From assembly GCA_905233845.1 (NCBI GenBank), contig CAJOFH010000020.1, positions 1-44,962 of the forward strand: a stretch of 44,962 nucleotides of DNA, read 5' to 3'. The notes under the pieces are model-generated. The model worked only from the letters and a program-made list of their open reading frames with translations, made no database searches and was not told the DNA's origin. Both the position numbers and the translations under genes were made by a program. Positions 9,432 through 18,115 of this stretch are shown here, in pieces. The stretch comes from an uncultured Muribaculaceae bacterium. GTDB taxonomy: Bacteria > Bacteroidota > Bacteroidia > Bacteroidales > Muribaculaceae. The number at the start of each line of letters is the position of its first letter. The first letter of the stretch is position 1.

Positions 9432-9464
9432 ATCAAACAATTACTAACAATTGAAAACAATTTA
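9432..9464. repeat. Inverted-repeat copy 2 with phased AACAATT units
   Basis: Exact reverse complement of 127-159, 33 of 33 bases; the next base on each side no longer matches. It lies 12 nt after the comF stop and about 90 nt before the ncRNA promoter. It is not a terminator: the unit has no strong self-complementary stem. Confidence 0.85.
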
Positions 9465-9550
9465 AAAAGAGAAAAAAATAGAAGACCTTATAGAACATAC
9501 TCGCTTTAGTCGCTTTAGTTTCTTTTTTTTCAAAAAACATCCTCCAACAC

Positions 9551-9581
9551 TTGTTAATTATAAAATAAGGTATTAACTTTG
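9551..9581 (+). promoter_or_regulatory. Bacteroidota-type promoter of the ncRNA
   Basis: TTG at 9551-9553, then 20 nt, then TAACTTTG at 9574-9581. This is a full match to the sigma-ABfr consensus and predicts a transcription start near 9587-9590, exactly where the closing stem of the RNA begins. Confidence 0.8.
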
Positions 9582-9586
9582 CAAAC

Positions 9587-9858
9587 GGCCAGTTAGCCCA
9601 AGAGAGGGCGGCGGGTCGATTACATTTTGGTATAGGACGTTTACTAACAGCGTTATCTTCCGTTTTCAAATCTCGCAAATTTGTTCAAACCCTGAAGATA
9701 CGGCAACAATGTGAACGTCCACGTTGGGTGAATACTATGCCTAAAGGCATAATCATATTCACAATGGCGTGGGCTAACTGTGTTGCTTATCCAGGGTTTA
9801 GGCAATGCGAGAGCCTGAAGACGGGGTAAGCTTAAGTACAGATTCCCACGTCTTTTTT
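9587..9858 (+). ncRNA. Structured non-coding RNA, possibly 6S/Bacteroidales-1-like
   Basis: No credible ORF occurs in this stretch, yet it has its own promoter and an intrinsic terminator. A perfect 11-bp closing stem pairs 9590-9600 with 9770-9780. Inside are a 7-bp pairing (9635-9641 with 9714-9720), another 7-bp pairing (9654-9660 with 9694-9700) and an apical two-part hairpin at 9728-9762. Two further segments (9687-9694 and 9703-9708) are also exactly complementary to 9792-9799 and 9781-9786 outside the closing stem, so the RNA may switch fold or form a pseudoknot. A long rod of about 190 nt suits a 6S RNA. I do not see tmRNA, RNase P or SRP RNA signatures. The class is inferred, not recognised by sequence. 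Confidence 0.7.
9819..9858 (+). terminator. Intrinsic terminator of the ncRNA
   Basis: The stem pairs AGACG-GGG (9819-9826) with CCC-A-CGTCT (9845-9853, one bulged A) and is followed by a six-T run at 9853-9858. Confidence 0.7.
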
Positions 9859-9966
9859 ATGTTATTAACAGCCATAAATCAGAGGAATCTAAAAAGGCAC
9901 ATTTTGAATCTATGTATTAGGTTGACAATCAACAACTTCCAAAAAGCAAAGGCACAGGTTTTTTTC

Positions 9967-9997
9967 TTGCAAGAAACAATTTGTCGCCGTACATTTG
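9967..9997 (+). promoter_or_regulatory. Bacteroidota-type promoter upstream of the 489-residue secreted protein
   Basis: TTG at 9967-9969, 20 nt spacer, TACATTTG at 9990-9997, about 32 nt before the ATG at 10030. Confidence 0.78.
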
Positions 9998-10029
9998 CAG
10001 CCAAGAAAAATCTTTAAAACGAAATAAAT

Positions 10030-11499
10030 ATGATACGATTATTATCACTATCCATTGCCTTAGTGGCAATATGCCTTGCGCCTTCAATTCAAGCGCAAGT
10101 TGTTGCTCGAGTCGAGACACCACGAAACATCGATAATGGTGGCTACATCATTCCTATGGGAGAGCGTGGTGTGCTAAGACAGTCTTTCCTCAAGAAAAAA
10201 GAGAAGAACAAACCAGTGTTCAAGACAATGCATTTCGACACTGACCTTAAACTTGTCCACAGCGATTCAGTAATAGTTGAACGCAATATGTCGTTTGACG
10301 ACACCATCAGTCATAACGGCATTTACTATTGCATCTTGCGTGACAACCGCGATAACTTCACTGTTGTGGGCTACAACCCCAGCACTGGCCACAATTCCAC
10401 AGTGAGCGGCAAGTTCCGCAAAAAAGCTTCCATGCGCAACCTAGTAATGAACGATAATTACATTGTGTTTAGCTCCACCGAGAAGAAGCTCGACAGGTTG
10501 GGTATTATCAACCTAAATACTGGCGAATGCCGTTACACCGATATGCACTTCAAAGACATCCGCGACCAGTACATCTACATCCTTGACAATGTAATTATCG
10601 ACGGCAAAATACATGCGCTTGTGCGGTTTGGAGCCGATGTCGTGTTGATGAAACTCGATTTTGATGGCACTTTTGTGGGTCTGCCAGCTATTCTCACTGC
10701 CAATCTCACCAACCATCACATCCTCACAGCATCACTCTCAAAGGCTGGAGGTCAATATTTCGTCACCGGCACTTACACTGACAAGGAACGTGGCGATGCC
10801 ACCAAGATTGCCCAAGGCATCTACTTTGGGCAGTTCAATGGTGAGACATTCACATTTATCAAATTTTACAATTTCTTAGACCTCAAGAACTTCACCCAAT
10901 ATATGAGTGAAAAAGGACAGGAGAAAATTGAACGCAACAAGGAGAAGGCAAAGAAGAAAGGTAAGACATTTAGCAAGGAATATTACATTGCCTCTCATGA
11001 TATTGTAGAGCAAGGTGACAACTATTATTATATAGGTGAAGCCTACTTCCCAACCTACTCATCAATATATACAGGAAGGGGATTCATAACACAATTTGCA
11101 GGGTTTAGCTATACTCACGCATTTATCGTTAAGTTTGACCGTGAGGGCAATATTATATGGGACAATTGCTTTCCCATTAAACCCAAACGTCTGCCTTTTT
11201 ATGTGAAACGGTTCATCAACACGCTCTACACAAGCAACCAGGTCAATGCGCTCTATGTTGATGACAATAAGTTGATTTTCAAAACCTTTGATGCATCAAC
11301 TGGCAGCATTATTAAGGATCGAAGCGAAGAAGCTATGGAAACCGACGTTGAGAGCGAAAAAGTAAACAAGAGCAAGAATGCTGATGCCGAGTACTGGTTT
11401 GGCAATAATTTCCTTATCTTCGGTGACCAGCAGGTGAAAAATGATGCCGAAAAGTCCAGACGAGAAGTGTATTTCATCAACAAACTCACAGTGAAATAA
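10030..11499 (+). CDS. Secreted protein of unknown function
   Basis: A 489-residue protein with a clear signal peptide ending at SIQA-Q (about residue 22). The mature part alternates beta-strand-like stretches with loops, with recurring F-D-x-x-G turns that would suit a beta-propeller. A short lysine-rich insert lies near residues 297-318. I do not recognise a family. It has its own promoter, and a predicted outer-membrane barrel starts 25 nt after its stop, so the two probably form an envelope operon. Confidence 0.75.
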   Translation: MIRLLSLSIALVAICLAPSIQAQVVARVETPRNIDNGGYIIPMGERGVLRQSFLKKKEKNKPVFKTMHFDTDLKLVHSDSVIVERNMSFDDTISHNGIYYCILRDNRDNFTVVGYNPSTGHNSTVSGKFRKKASMRNLVMNDNYIVFSSTEKKLDRLGIINLNTGECRYTDMHFKDIRDQYIYILDNVIIDGKIHALVRFGADVVLMKLDFDGTFVGLPAILTANLTNHHILTASLSKAGGQYFVTGTYTDKERGDATKIAQGIYFGQFNGETFTFIKFYNFLDLKNFTQYMSEKGQEKIERNKEKAKKKGKTFSKEYYIASHDIVEQGDNYYYIGEAYFPTYSSIYTGRGFITQFAGFSYTHAFIVKFDREGNIIWDNCFPIKPKRLPFYVKRFINTLYTSNQVNALYVDDNKLIFKTFDASTGSIIKDRSEEAMETDVESEKVNKSKNADAEYWFGNNFLIFGDQQVKNDAEKSRREVYFINKLTVK

Positions 11500-11524
11500 T
11501 TATTTACTACAAAACATAACCATT

Positions 11525-12052
11525 ATGAAAAAGACTATCAATCTCAAAATGCTGCTCTTTGTGGCAGTAATGGCATTCGCTGGAGCACAACAAGTGCAGG
11601 CTCAAGCTTTTGATGCCGACTATGACTTTAAAATCTTTGCTGGATACCTCAACAAAGGTGGCAAGAGTGGCGTGCTACTTGGCGCGGAATACGGACGTAG
11701 CCGGTTCTTCTCTTTTGGCTGCTTTGCGCAAGCGCTTTTCAACGTCAAGAATGATGATGGAGAAAAAATGGAATTTATCAGCTGCACCGAACTTAACTTC
11801 CGATGCAACTTCCATTGGACCGATGTGTTTCATCTGCCCTCAAACTTCGATATCTACACAGGTATTAATACTGGGCTCAGGGCAGTAGGGCTGCAAGGTG
11901 GAATACGTTACAATTTCAGTGAGCGCTTTGGACTCTATGGTGAGGTGCAACAACCGCTGATGAGGACGTTCGTAAGCGATGACAAAGATTTTTACAACAA
12001 GTTATTCAGCAAGAAGTTCGGTTTCTCAGTAGGTTTCACAATTAATCTGTAA
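11525..12052 (+). CDS. Outer-membrane beta-barrel protein, DUF6646-like
   Basis: A 175-residue protein with a signal peptide (cleavage after VQA, about residue 26). The mature part alternates hydrophobic and polar residues in about eight short strands and ends in an aromatic-rich strand with a hydrophobic last residue (FGFSVGFTINL), typical of small outer-membrane barrels. The layout resembles Bacteroidota proteins grouped as DUF6646, from memory. It follows the 489-residue secreted protein by 25 nt. No function is known. Confidence 0.75.
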   Translation: MKKTINLKMLLFVAVMAFAGAQQVQAQAFDADYDFKIFAGYLNKGGKSGVLLGAEYGRSRFFSFGCFAQALFNVKNDDGEKMEFISCTELNFRCNFHWTDVFHLPSNFDIYTGINTGLRAVGLQGGIRYNFSERFGLYGEVQQPLMRTFVSDDKDFYNKLFSKKFGFSVGFTINL

Positions 12053-12127
12053 AAAACTTTGCCATCTTAAAAACTATTATTAACTTAGTGGCGTCCAAAA
12101 CATTCCACCACCTAAAAACTAGGCAAT

Positions 12128-13456
12128 ATGAGAACAACAATTCACATATATTTTTATAGAGCTCTGCTCTTGTCAGTGCTGATGGTCACGATTGCAATGC
12201 CCGCTACGGCCTATGACTTTATGGCAGATTCTATTGCTTACAGCTTCAATAATAACGACTCTACCACCGTGAGCGTAGTGCCCATTTCCAAGACGGAATA
12301 CTATAAAGGAGACATCGTCATTCCTGAAACCGTCATTTACAATGGTAGCAGTTTAACTGTCACTGCTATAGGCAAAGCTGCTTTCGCCTTCTGCTCCGAG
12401 ATGACTTCTATCTCGTTGCCAAATTCTATCACAGCTATTTCTTTCTGTGCTTTTATGAACTGCTATGAGTTAACCGAGATAACACTGCCTAATCAACTTA
12501 AGCTCTTGGACGACTGCGCATTTGTCAGTTGCACGGGATTGAAGTCTATCAAGATTCCCGATTCGGTAGAACTGATTGGCTATCTTGCTTTTAATGAGAA
12601 TCACAGTTTAGAAACCGTAGTCTTGCCCAACTCATTGGAGGTAATAGATGAGATGACATTTGCAAATTGCTGGAATCTGAAAAACATCAATTTCCCCGAG
12701 TCTTTGAAATATATTAAATATGAGGCTTTCAGTGGATGCGATAAATTGACTGACATCAACATACCCGACTCTGTTGTTGAGGTTAGCAGTAGGGCCTTCG
12801 CTGGTTGTTCTAAAGTCAAAGAGTTGCGTGTTGGTGAATCGGTGAAGCGCATCGCCAATAGCGCATTTATAGATTGCAAATGGATGGAAGTGCTGAAATG
12901 GGATGCTGCTGAATGTGATGATTTTGATGATATTGACGCTCCGTTCTGCTTATTGTTTGGAAAAAACTTCTCGATTGTTATTGGCAACAATGTCAAAAGA
13001 ATCCCTGCCAACTTGTGCCGTTACTCCATCAATTTGAAAAGTGTAGATATTCCTGCTTCGGTCAATGAAATAGGAAAACAGGCTTTTGATACTTGTTTTC
13101 ATCTTAAGACTATTGTCTCAAGAATTCATGCTCCAAGTATGGTTAATTATGGCACTGACATCGAAAGCATATTCAATGGAGTAGATAAAGACTCTTGTGT
13201 GGTCTTTGTGCCAGCAGGAACTATCGAAGCGTATAAGGCAACTATGCCCTGGAGTGAGTTTAACCACTTTGAGGAAATTGTTGAGAATGACATTAATTGC
13301 GACATGGCAGTCACCAGTGCCGACGTAACGATGCTCTACAACCAAATACTAAACAACGATTACTCATCCCCAAGCACCTGCGATGTCAATGGTGACGGAG
13401 TAGTCAACGCCGCCGACATCACAGCCATATACAACACTCTCTTAGGAAACCAATAA
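12128..13456 (+). CDS. BspA-like LRR protein with dockerin-like EF-hand pair (paralogue 1)
   Basis: A 442-residue protein with a signal peptide (about 1-28), a short conserved head (YDFMADSIAYSF), BspA/LRR_5 repeats from about 60 to 370, and a C-terminal pair of calcium-loop repeats (about 388-442). The second loop, DVNGDGVVNAADIT, has the Dx[DN]xDG pattern of dockerin type I. The first (DINCDMAVTSADVT) is degenerate. It is the first of three tandem paralogues with 13-nt and overlapping junctions. No cohesin partner is visible, so the repeat may act in folding or anchoring. The T9SS tail of the gene at 216 is missing here. Confidence 0.85.
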   Translation: MRTTIHIYFYRALLLSVLMVTIAMPATAYDFMADSIAYSFNNNDSTTVSVVPISKTEYYKGDIVIPETVIYNGSSLTVTAIGKAAFAFCSEMTSISLPNSITAISFCAFMNCYELTEITLPNQLKLLDDCAFVSCTGLKSIKIPDSVELIGYLAFNENHSLETVVLPNSLEVIDEMTFANCWNLKNINFPESLKYIKYEAFSGCDKLTDINIPDSVVEVSSRAFAGCSKVKELRVGESVKRIANSAFIDCKWMEVLKWDAAECDDFDDIDAPFCLLFGKNFSIVIGNNVKRIPANLCRYSINLKSVDIPASVNEIGKQAFDTCFHLKTIVSRIHAPSMVNYGTDIESIFNGVDKDSCVVFVPAGTIEAYKATMPWSEFNHFEEIVENDINCDMAVTSADVTMLYNQILNNDYSSPSTCDVNGDGVVNAADITAIYNTLLGNQ

Positions 13457-13469
13457 ATACCACAACATT

Positions 13470-15131
13470 ATGAAAACCATTATACTAAAACAGTCATTAC
13501 GAACACTGCTGCTAGCTATCATCGCAGCAATAGCCGTCCCTGCCAACGCTTATGACTTTATGGTCGATGGCATCGCCTACAATATCAACGAGGATGATAC
13601 TACTGTGAGCGTGACACTAAATGCGAATGAATACTCTTTCCCGACTTATAATGGCGACATTTTAATTCCAGAATCAGTCATCCACAATGGTCAAACCTAT
13701 GCAGTAACAGCAATTGGTGGTGACGCTTTTTATAACTGCATTAATCTATCTTCTGTAAGTCTGCCCAACTCGCTTTTACTGATTGGTGAGTATGCTTTTT
13801 CTTTTTGCAGCTCCATTACTTCTATTCACTTGCCAGCGTCAGTAAATTTGATTGTTGGGAATGCATTTGCTGGATGCGAGGCCTTGAACTCAATAACTGT
13901 TGATGAGGGAAATGAGAGATATGATTCTCGCAACAACTGCAACGCAATCATTGAAACAGAAACTAATACTTTAATCACAGGATGTTCTTCTACGGTTATC
14001 CCTAGCTCAGTAAGATCTATTGGCAAAGGGGCCTTTGCTTACTGTTCCAACCTTACCTCACTTTATATTCCCAACTTAGTTACGAATATTTCAAATGATG
14101 CATTTGAAAGATGTACTAGCTTGACATCAATTTATTCAAGAGTCTTGTTTCCTGCATCAATTAGTTGTTCTAACAATGCTTTCTATGGAGTTAACATGTC
14201 GGCGTGCACTCTATATATTCCTCAAGGCACTCTTAGCGACTATCAGGAGTTGAGTCCATGGAAATTCTTTTCCAATATTGTCGAACTCAAAACAGGCGAT
14301 ATCAACCAAGATGGTGATGTGACTGCAGCCGATGTCACTGAACTTTACAATTATCTTCTCGTTAATGATAACAACAATCAAATTTCTGGCGACGTTAATG
14401 GCGATGGAGAAGTGACAGCTGCCGACATCACCACTGTCTATAACATTCTTCTTGATGGTAACAGCGGGTTGAGTCGCCCTATTCTTACTCTTGCAGGAGA
14501 AAAGACGATGTTGGTTAACATAGGGAATTCTTTTGAGGAACCAGGATATAGTGCTGAGATAAATGGTGAGGATATTACAAGTAACGTGGTTGTCACAAGC
14601 AATGTTGACACAAGCAAACCAGGCTATTATACTGTGACCTACTCGGTCACAACTCTAGACGGGCTTAAAGTCACTAAGATTCGCAATGTGTGGGTCAACA
14701 ATCCTGGGCACTTCAACACCATCTACTGGGGTGAGTCGTGGCACAACACTAATCCACTAAGCCATTACTACAATTCGCCGCTTGTGATTGAGGAAAACGA
14801 TGCAAGTCAGGGACTCTACACCATTAATGATGTGCTGGGAGGTTTTTACTGTTATGGCAAATATCCTCAGTACACTTCTTACGACTTCTTTGTCGAGGCA
14901 CTCTTGAAACTTGAAGGCACTAGCGTTACCATGCTTGAAGAGGGTGATTGGTACTTCATTGACATCGATGACCCTTTAGTGATGCTTGATGGTTGCTGGA
15001 ATCCAGAAACTGGTGTTGTCACCTATCGCATGAATTACTATGCAAGTGGTGGCGTAGTGCTAACACCTATTAATGAGACCAATCTCTCCAGTATAATATA
15101 TGACAACAATAACAACCTACAACCACAATGA
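13470..15131 (+). CDS. BspA-like LRR protein with dockerin-like pair and Ig-like tail (paralogue 2)
   Basis: A 553-residue protein: signal peptide 1-27, head YDFMVDGIAYNI, LRR_5 repeats from about 60 to 270, dockerin-like EF-hand pair at 276-330 with both loops intact (DINQDGDVTAADVT and DVNGDGEVTAADIT), an Ig-like DUF5011-type domain at about 336-410, then a C-terminal domain (411-553) that looks like the tails of Bacteroidota surface glycan-binding proteins. The dockerin-like pair is internal here but terminal in its two neighbours, so this copy has gained the last 220 residues or the others have lost them. The start is 13 nt after paralogue 1. Confidence 0.85.
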   Translation: MKTIILKQSLRTLLLAIIAAIAVPANAYDFMVDGIAYNINEDDTTVSVTLNANEYSFPTYNGDILIPESVIHNGQTYAVTAIGGDAFYNCINLSSVSLPNSLLLIGEYAFSFCSSITSIHLPASVNLIVGNAFAGCEALNSITVDEGNERYDSRNNCNAIIETETNTLITGCSSTVIPSSVRSIGKGAFAYCSNLTSLYIPNLVTNISNDAFERCTSLTSIYSRVLFPASISCSNNAFYGVNMSACTLYIPQGTLSDYQELSPWKFFSNIVELKTGDINQDGDVTAADVTELYNYLLVNDNNNQISGDVNGDGEVTAADITTVYNILLDGNSGLSRPILTLAGEKTMLVNIGNSFEEPGYSAEINGEDITSNVVVTSNVDTSKPGYYTVTYSVTTLDGLKVTKIRNVWVNNPGHFNTIYWGESWHNTNPLSHYYNSPLVIEENDASQGLYTINDVLGGFYCYGKYPQYTSYDFFVEALLKLEGTSVTMLEEGDWYFIDIDDPLVMLDGCWNPETGVVTYRMNYYASGGVVLTPINETNLSSIIYDNNNNLQPQ

Positions 15132-16464
15132 CGTGAAAATCAATAAACTATATTTAGCATCACGGACACTACTATTACTACTATCGCTCATCGTTGTTGC
15201 CTTTACAGCCAGTGCCTTCGACTTTATGGTCGATAGCATTGCATATAATATCAATAGCGATGGCACCAGCGTGAGAGTGACTCAAAACGTACAATATTAC
15301 CCAACCTATAGTGGTGAAATTGTAATTCCTGCATCAATTGACTATAATGGCAAAAACTATGCTGTGACAGCAATTGAAGAGAGGGCGTTCGATGCATGTC
15401 GGGAATTAATATCTATAAACCTACCAAATTCACTTGAACAAATTGGTCGTTCATCTTTTTCACGTTGTAGTGGCCTAACTGAAATAACAATACCAAACTC
15501 GGTCCATAACATTTATAGTAGTGCATTTGAGTGTTGCACAAGTTTGGAGTCAATAGTGCTTCCTGATTCGTTGACCGATTTGAATAACTATGTGTTTATG
15601 TCTTGCTCTAGTTTGAGCTCTATAAAGTTGCCTGAACAGCTGAAGCACATTTATATGTGTGCATTTGATGGTTGTTCCAGTTTAACTGAGATTGTGATTC
15701 CTGATTCTGTTGAAGGTATTTATAGTTATGCTTTTCGTGATTGCAGTAATTTGGAAAAAATCACGATAAATGAATCTTTGAAATATATATCACGAGATGC
15801 CTTCACTTCTTCTTGTAAAAAACTAAAAAACGTGATTTGGAACGTTGTCGAATGTGAAGAGTTCAGTGATACAGATGACAATCCTTTTTATCTTGTGAAC
15901 TTCTCCAACAACTGCATCACCAATTTTGAGTTTGGCGAAAAAGTTATAATAATACCGAATTATATTTGCCGACAGTTCAGAGGTCTGAAATCTATTAAGA
16001 TTCCTAATTCTGCCACAACGATTGGTGAAGAGGCGTTTGCTGTATGTACTGGCCTGACATCAATCACTATTCCCAACTCGGTAAATACTATTAATGACTA
16101 TGCATTCGCAGGATGTGAAAACTTGACATCAATATTCTCAAGAATTAATGAACTCAAATCAACCACTTGCAATGTTAACGCATTCAATCAAGTTGACATG
16201 TCGACTTGCAAACTATATGTGCCTAAGGGCACTCTAAGCGACTACCAGAACAATGCGCCATGGAGCGAGTTTTTGACTATTATCGAACTTGATCCAGGCG
16301 ATGTCAACCTTGATGGTATTGTTTCTGCTACTGATGTGACAACCCTTTACAACATCCTTTTAGACAATGAAGAAGTGTTGACTGAGACTGCCGATGTTGA
16401 TGGCGACGGCGTTATTCTCGCTGCCGACATAACTGTCATATACAATATATTGCTCGGAAATTGA
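15100..16464 (+). CDS. BspA-like LRR protein with dockerin-like EF-hand pair (paralogue 3)
   Basis: A 454-residue protein if started at the ATG at 15100, which overlaps paralogue 2 by 32 nt. An in-frame GTG at 15133, 1 nt after that stop, gives an N terminus (VKINKLYLASRTLL) that aligns better with its two paralogues and leaves a compact signal peptide, so it may be the true start. The head FDFMVDSIAYNI, LRR_5 repeats (about 60-380) and terminal dockerin-like pair (about 400-454, second loop DVDGDGVILAADIT) follow the same plan. A bidirectional terminator lies just downstream. Confidence 0.83.
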   Translation: MTTITTYNHNDVKINKLYLASRTLLLLLSLIVVAFTASAFDFMVDSIAYNINSDGTSVRVTQNVQYYPTYSGEIVIPASIDYNGKNYAVTAIEERAFDACRELISINLPNSLEQIGRSSFSRCSGLTEITIPNSVHNIYSSAFECCTSLESIVLPDSLTDLNNYVFMSCSSLSSIKLPEQLKHIYMCAFDGCSSLTEIVIPDSVEGIYSYAFRDCSNLEKITINESLKYISRDAFTSSCKKLKNVIWNVVECEEFSDTDDNPFYLVNFSNNCITNFEFGEKVIIIPNYICRQFRGLKSIKIPNSATTIGEEAFAVCTGLTSITIPNSVNTINDYAFAGCENLTSIFSRINELKSTTCNVNAFNQVDMSTCKLYVPKGTLSDYQNNAPWSEFLTIIELDPGDVNLDGIVSATDVTTLYNILLDNEEVLTETADVDGDGVILAADITVIYNILLGN

Positions 16465-16495
16465 TCAGGAGGGCTAAATCGATGAAAAAAGACGT

Positions 16496-16535
16496 ATTTA
16501 GCACCTTGGCGATTCGGGTGCTAAATGTGTTTTTT
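16496..16535. terminator. Bidirectional intrinsic terminator between convergent genes
   Basis: A perfect 10-bp stem (ATTTAGCACC at 16496-16505, GGTGCTAAAT at 16517-16526) is followed by a T run at 16530-16535 on the plus strand. On the minus strand it is followed by the T run read from GAAAAAAGAC. It ends the BspA-like cluster and the ATPase, whose stop codon lies inside the T run. Confidence 0.8.
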
Positions 16536-17850
16536 ACATGTCCTCTATTGATAGACATCCTAAGTGTAGTTTCATTATTTTTAATTTGGGCACATTCTCT
16601 ATCATGTGCTGCACTTTAGCTTGCAGCAAATGCTTGTTGTATTTCTTGGCGTTCATTTTCAGCTCGTAAATCCACACTTCATTGGCCAAAGGGTCCTCAA
16701 CTACAAGGTCAATCTCGTTGCTGCCGTTACGGTCCCACCAACTTCCCACAATGTAACGGCTCTCCTCTTGAAATTTTCTCTTAAAATATCGCTCTAGCAT
16801 AAAACCAGCAACGCTATCATAGTCTCGTTTTATGATAGTTGCGAGAGTCTCTAATGCGTGGTTCTCGATTAGCGACTGATATTTGTGGAAAAACCTGAAC
16901 CATAACGTCAAGAAACAATCATTGAGTTGATAACGCACTTTCTTGCTACTTGCTTTGGCATAAATTGGGAGTGATTTAGTCACAAGGTTGTAGTAATTCT
17001 CAAGTCGAGAAAGGTAACTGCCAGTATTGGTGATGCCAAGCTCACCTTCTATCTCTCCACGTGTTTTCATACCACTGGCTATGCTAGTCAAGATGGAGAA
17101 ATATATCGTGTAGTCGCTACCAAACTCCTCTATTAGAATATTGCGACCCTCATTTATGAACGGCGAATTAGCACTTGTAAGTGCTTTCAACATTTGTTCC
17201 TTTGTAACGTGGCCATTATCAAGCAACAGCGAAACATACCATGGCACGCCACCTGTAATGCTGAAAAGTGCCAGCAAATCCTCTGGGCTATACTGTGAAT
17301 TGAAATCTCCAAGAATCTCCTTGAGGATTTTAGTTGAGAATGGGCGCAATGTCACTAATTCATGGGCACGGCCGAAAAGAGGTTCTTGATAATCCTCAAA
17401 AATCCTTTTCATTAGAGTGAACACCGACCCACTGATTATCAAATTGAGATGACTGCCCCGACGATACAAGTCCCAGTCGCGTTGCATGTCGCCAAAGATG
17501 GTAGGGTTAACCTTTGTGAAATTCTGAAACTCATCAATGACAAGAGTCATGGGTTGGGTTTGAGATAATTGAAGCACAAACTTGAACACGTCCGAAAATC
17601 GTGTGACAGTGCCTAGTATAGGTACTCCTGTCTTCTCCTTAATCTCGGCGACAAAATCCTGACAAAGAAGTACTTCAGCCTTCTTTGCCACAAAAAAATA
17701 GAGTACTTTTGTGTCGCCACAACGCATCGACAACTCTGTCTTGCCAATGCGACGACGACCCATCAACACGGTCATACGAGATTCTTCACGACTCTGTTCC
17801 AGCACTCGTTTAAACAAAACAATCTCTTCTTCGCGATTATAAAATTTCAT
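16534..17850 (-). CDS. DUF234-type AAA ATPase (archaeal-type, ATP_bind_2 family)
   Basis: A 438-residue protein from the ATG at 17850; the frame opens 13 codons earlier at 17889, but the internal start MKFYNREEE is the usual N terminus of the family. Walker A is GRRRIGKTEL at about 30-39, the Walker B-like strand is MTLVIDEFQNF at about 100, and a winged-helix region (GEIEGELGITNTGSYLSRLE) is followed by the C-terminal DUF234 nuclease-like domain, with SWWDRNGSNEIDLVV and a later Y-E-L-K. That D-x-E-x-K-like layout resembles restriction-endonuclease folds. The role is unknown; such genes are often accessory. It stands alone behind its own promoter. Confidence 0.85.
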   Translation of the reverse strand: MKFYNREEEIVLFKRVLEQSREESRMTVLMGRRRIGKTELSMRCGDTKVLYFFVAKKAEVLLCQDFVAEIKEKTGVPILGTVTRFSDVFKFVLQLSQTQPMTLVIDEFQNFTKVNPTIFGDMQRDWDLYRRGSHLNLIISGSVFTLMKRIFEDYQEPLFGRAHELVTLRPFSTKILKEILGDFNSQYSPEDLLALFSITGGVPWYVSLLLDNGHVTKEQMLKALTSANSPFINEGRNILIEEFGSDYTIYFSILTSIASGMKTRGEIEGELGITNTGSYLSRLENYYNLVTKSLPIYAKASSKKVRYQLNDCFLTLWFRFFHKYQSLIENHALETLATIIKRDYDSVAGFMLERYFKRKFQEESRYIVGSWWDRNGSNEIDLVVEDPLANEVWIYELKMNAKKYNKHLLQAKVQHMIENVPKLKIMKLHLGCLSIEDM

Positions 17851-17988
17851 TGCTCCTATTTTTCCAAAAACTATTGTTACATTAAACACAAATCAATCAT
17901 TAGGTCTACGATAGGCCGATTTATGGTCTTCTATACCCAAACAGCATTATTTGGATAATATAAATCTTTATGACCAATTCGGAAAATG

Positions 17989-18017
17989 GTAATAGTCATT
18001 ACGGTAATGGCTATTAC
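17989..18017. promoter_or_regulatory. Inverted repeat at the ATPase transcription start, candidate operator
   Basis: GTAATAGTCATTAC (17989-18002) and GTAATGGCTATTAC (18004-18017) are reverse complements with one mismatch, separated by 1 nt. On the minus strand they occupy roughly +1 to +29 relative to the promoter at 18025-18054, a position where a bound repressor or an RNA hairpin could block expression. Confidence 0.55.
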
Positions 18018-18024
18018 TATTCTG

Positions 18025-18054
18025 CAAAGGTAAACAAAAAACATTCACTACCAA
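18025..18054 (-). promoter_or_regulatory. Bacteroidota-type promoter for the DUF234 ATPase
   Basis: On the minus strand TTG (complement of 18052-18054), 19 nt spacer, TACCTTTG (complement of 18025-18032). The leader to the ATG at 17850 would be about 170 nt. Confidence 0.72.
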
Positions 18055-18115
18055 AGAAATTGAGCTTTTTTTTCAAAAAAAGACGGATTTAGCAACTTTA
18101 TAGCGATTTGCCTAT

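Noticed and set aside
9587-9858. tmRNA, RNase P RNA or SRP RNA
   Set aside because: No tag-coding frame ending in Ala-Ala, no RNase P P4-type consensus segments, and no SRP GGAAGGAAGCAGC-type loop.
9805-10017. 70-residue frame running out of the ncRNA
   Set aside because: It crosses the terminator and the next promoter and has no family features.
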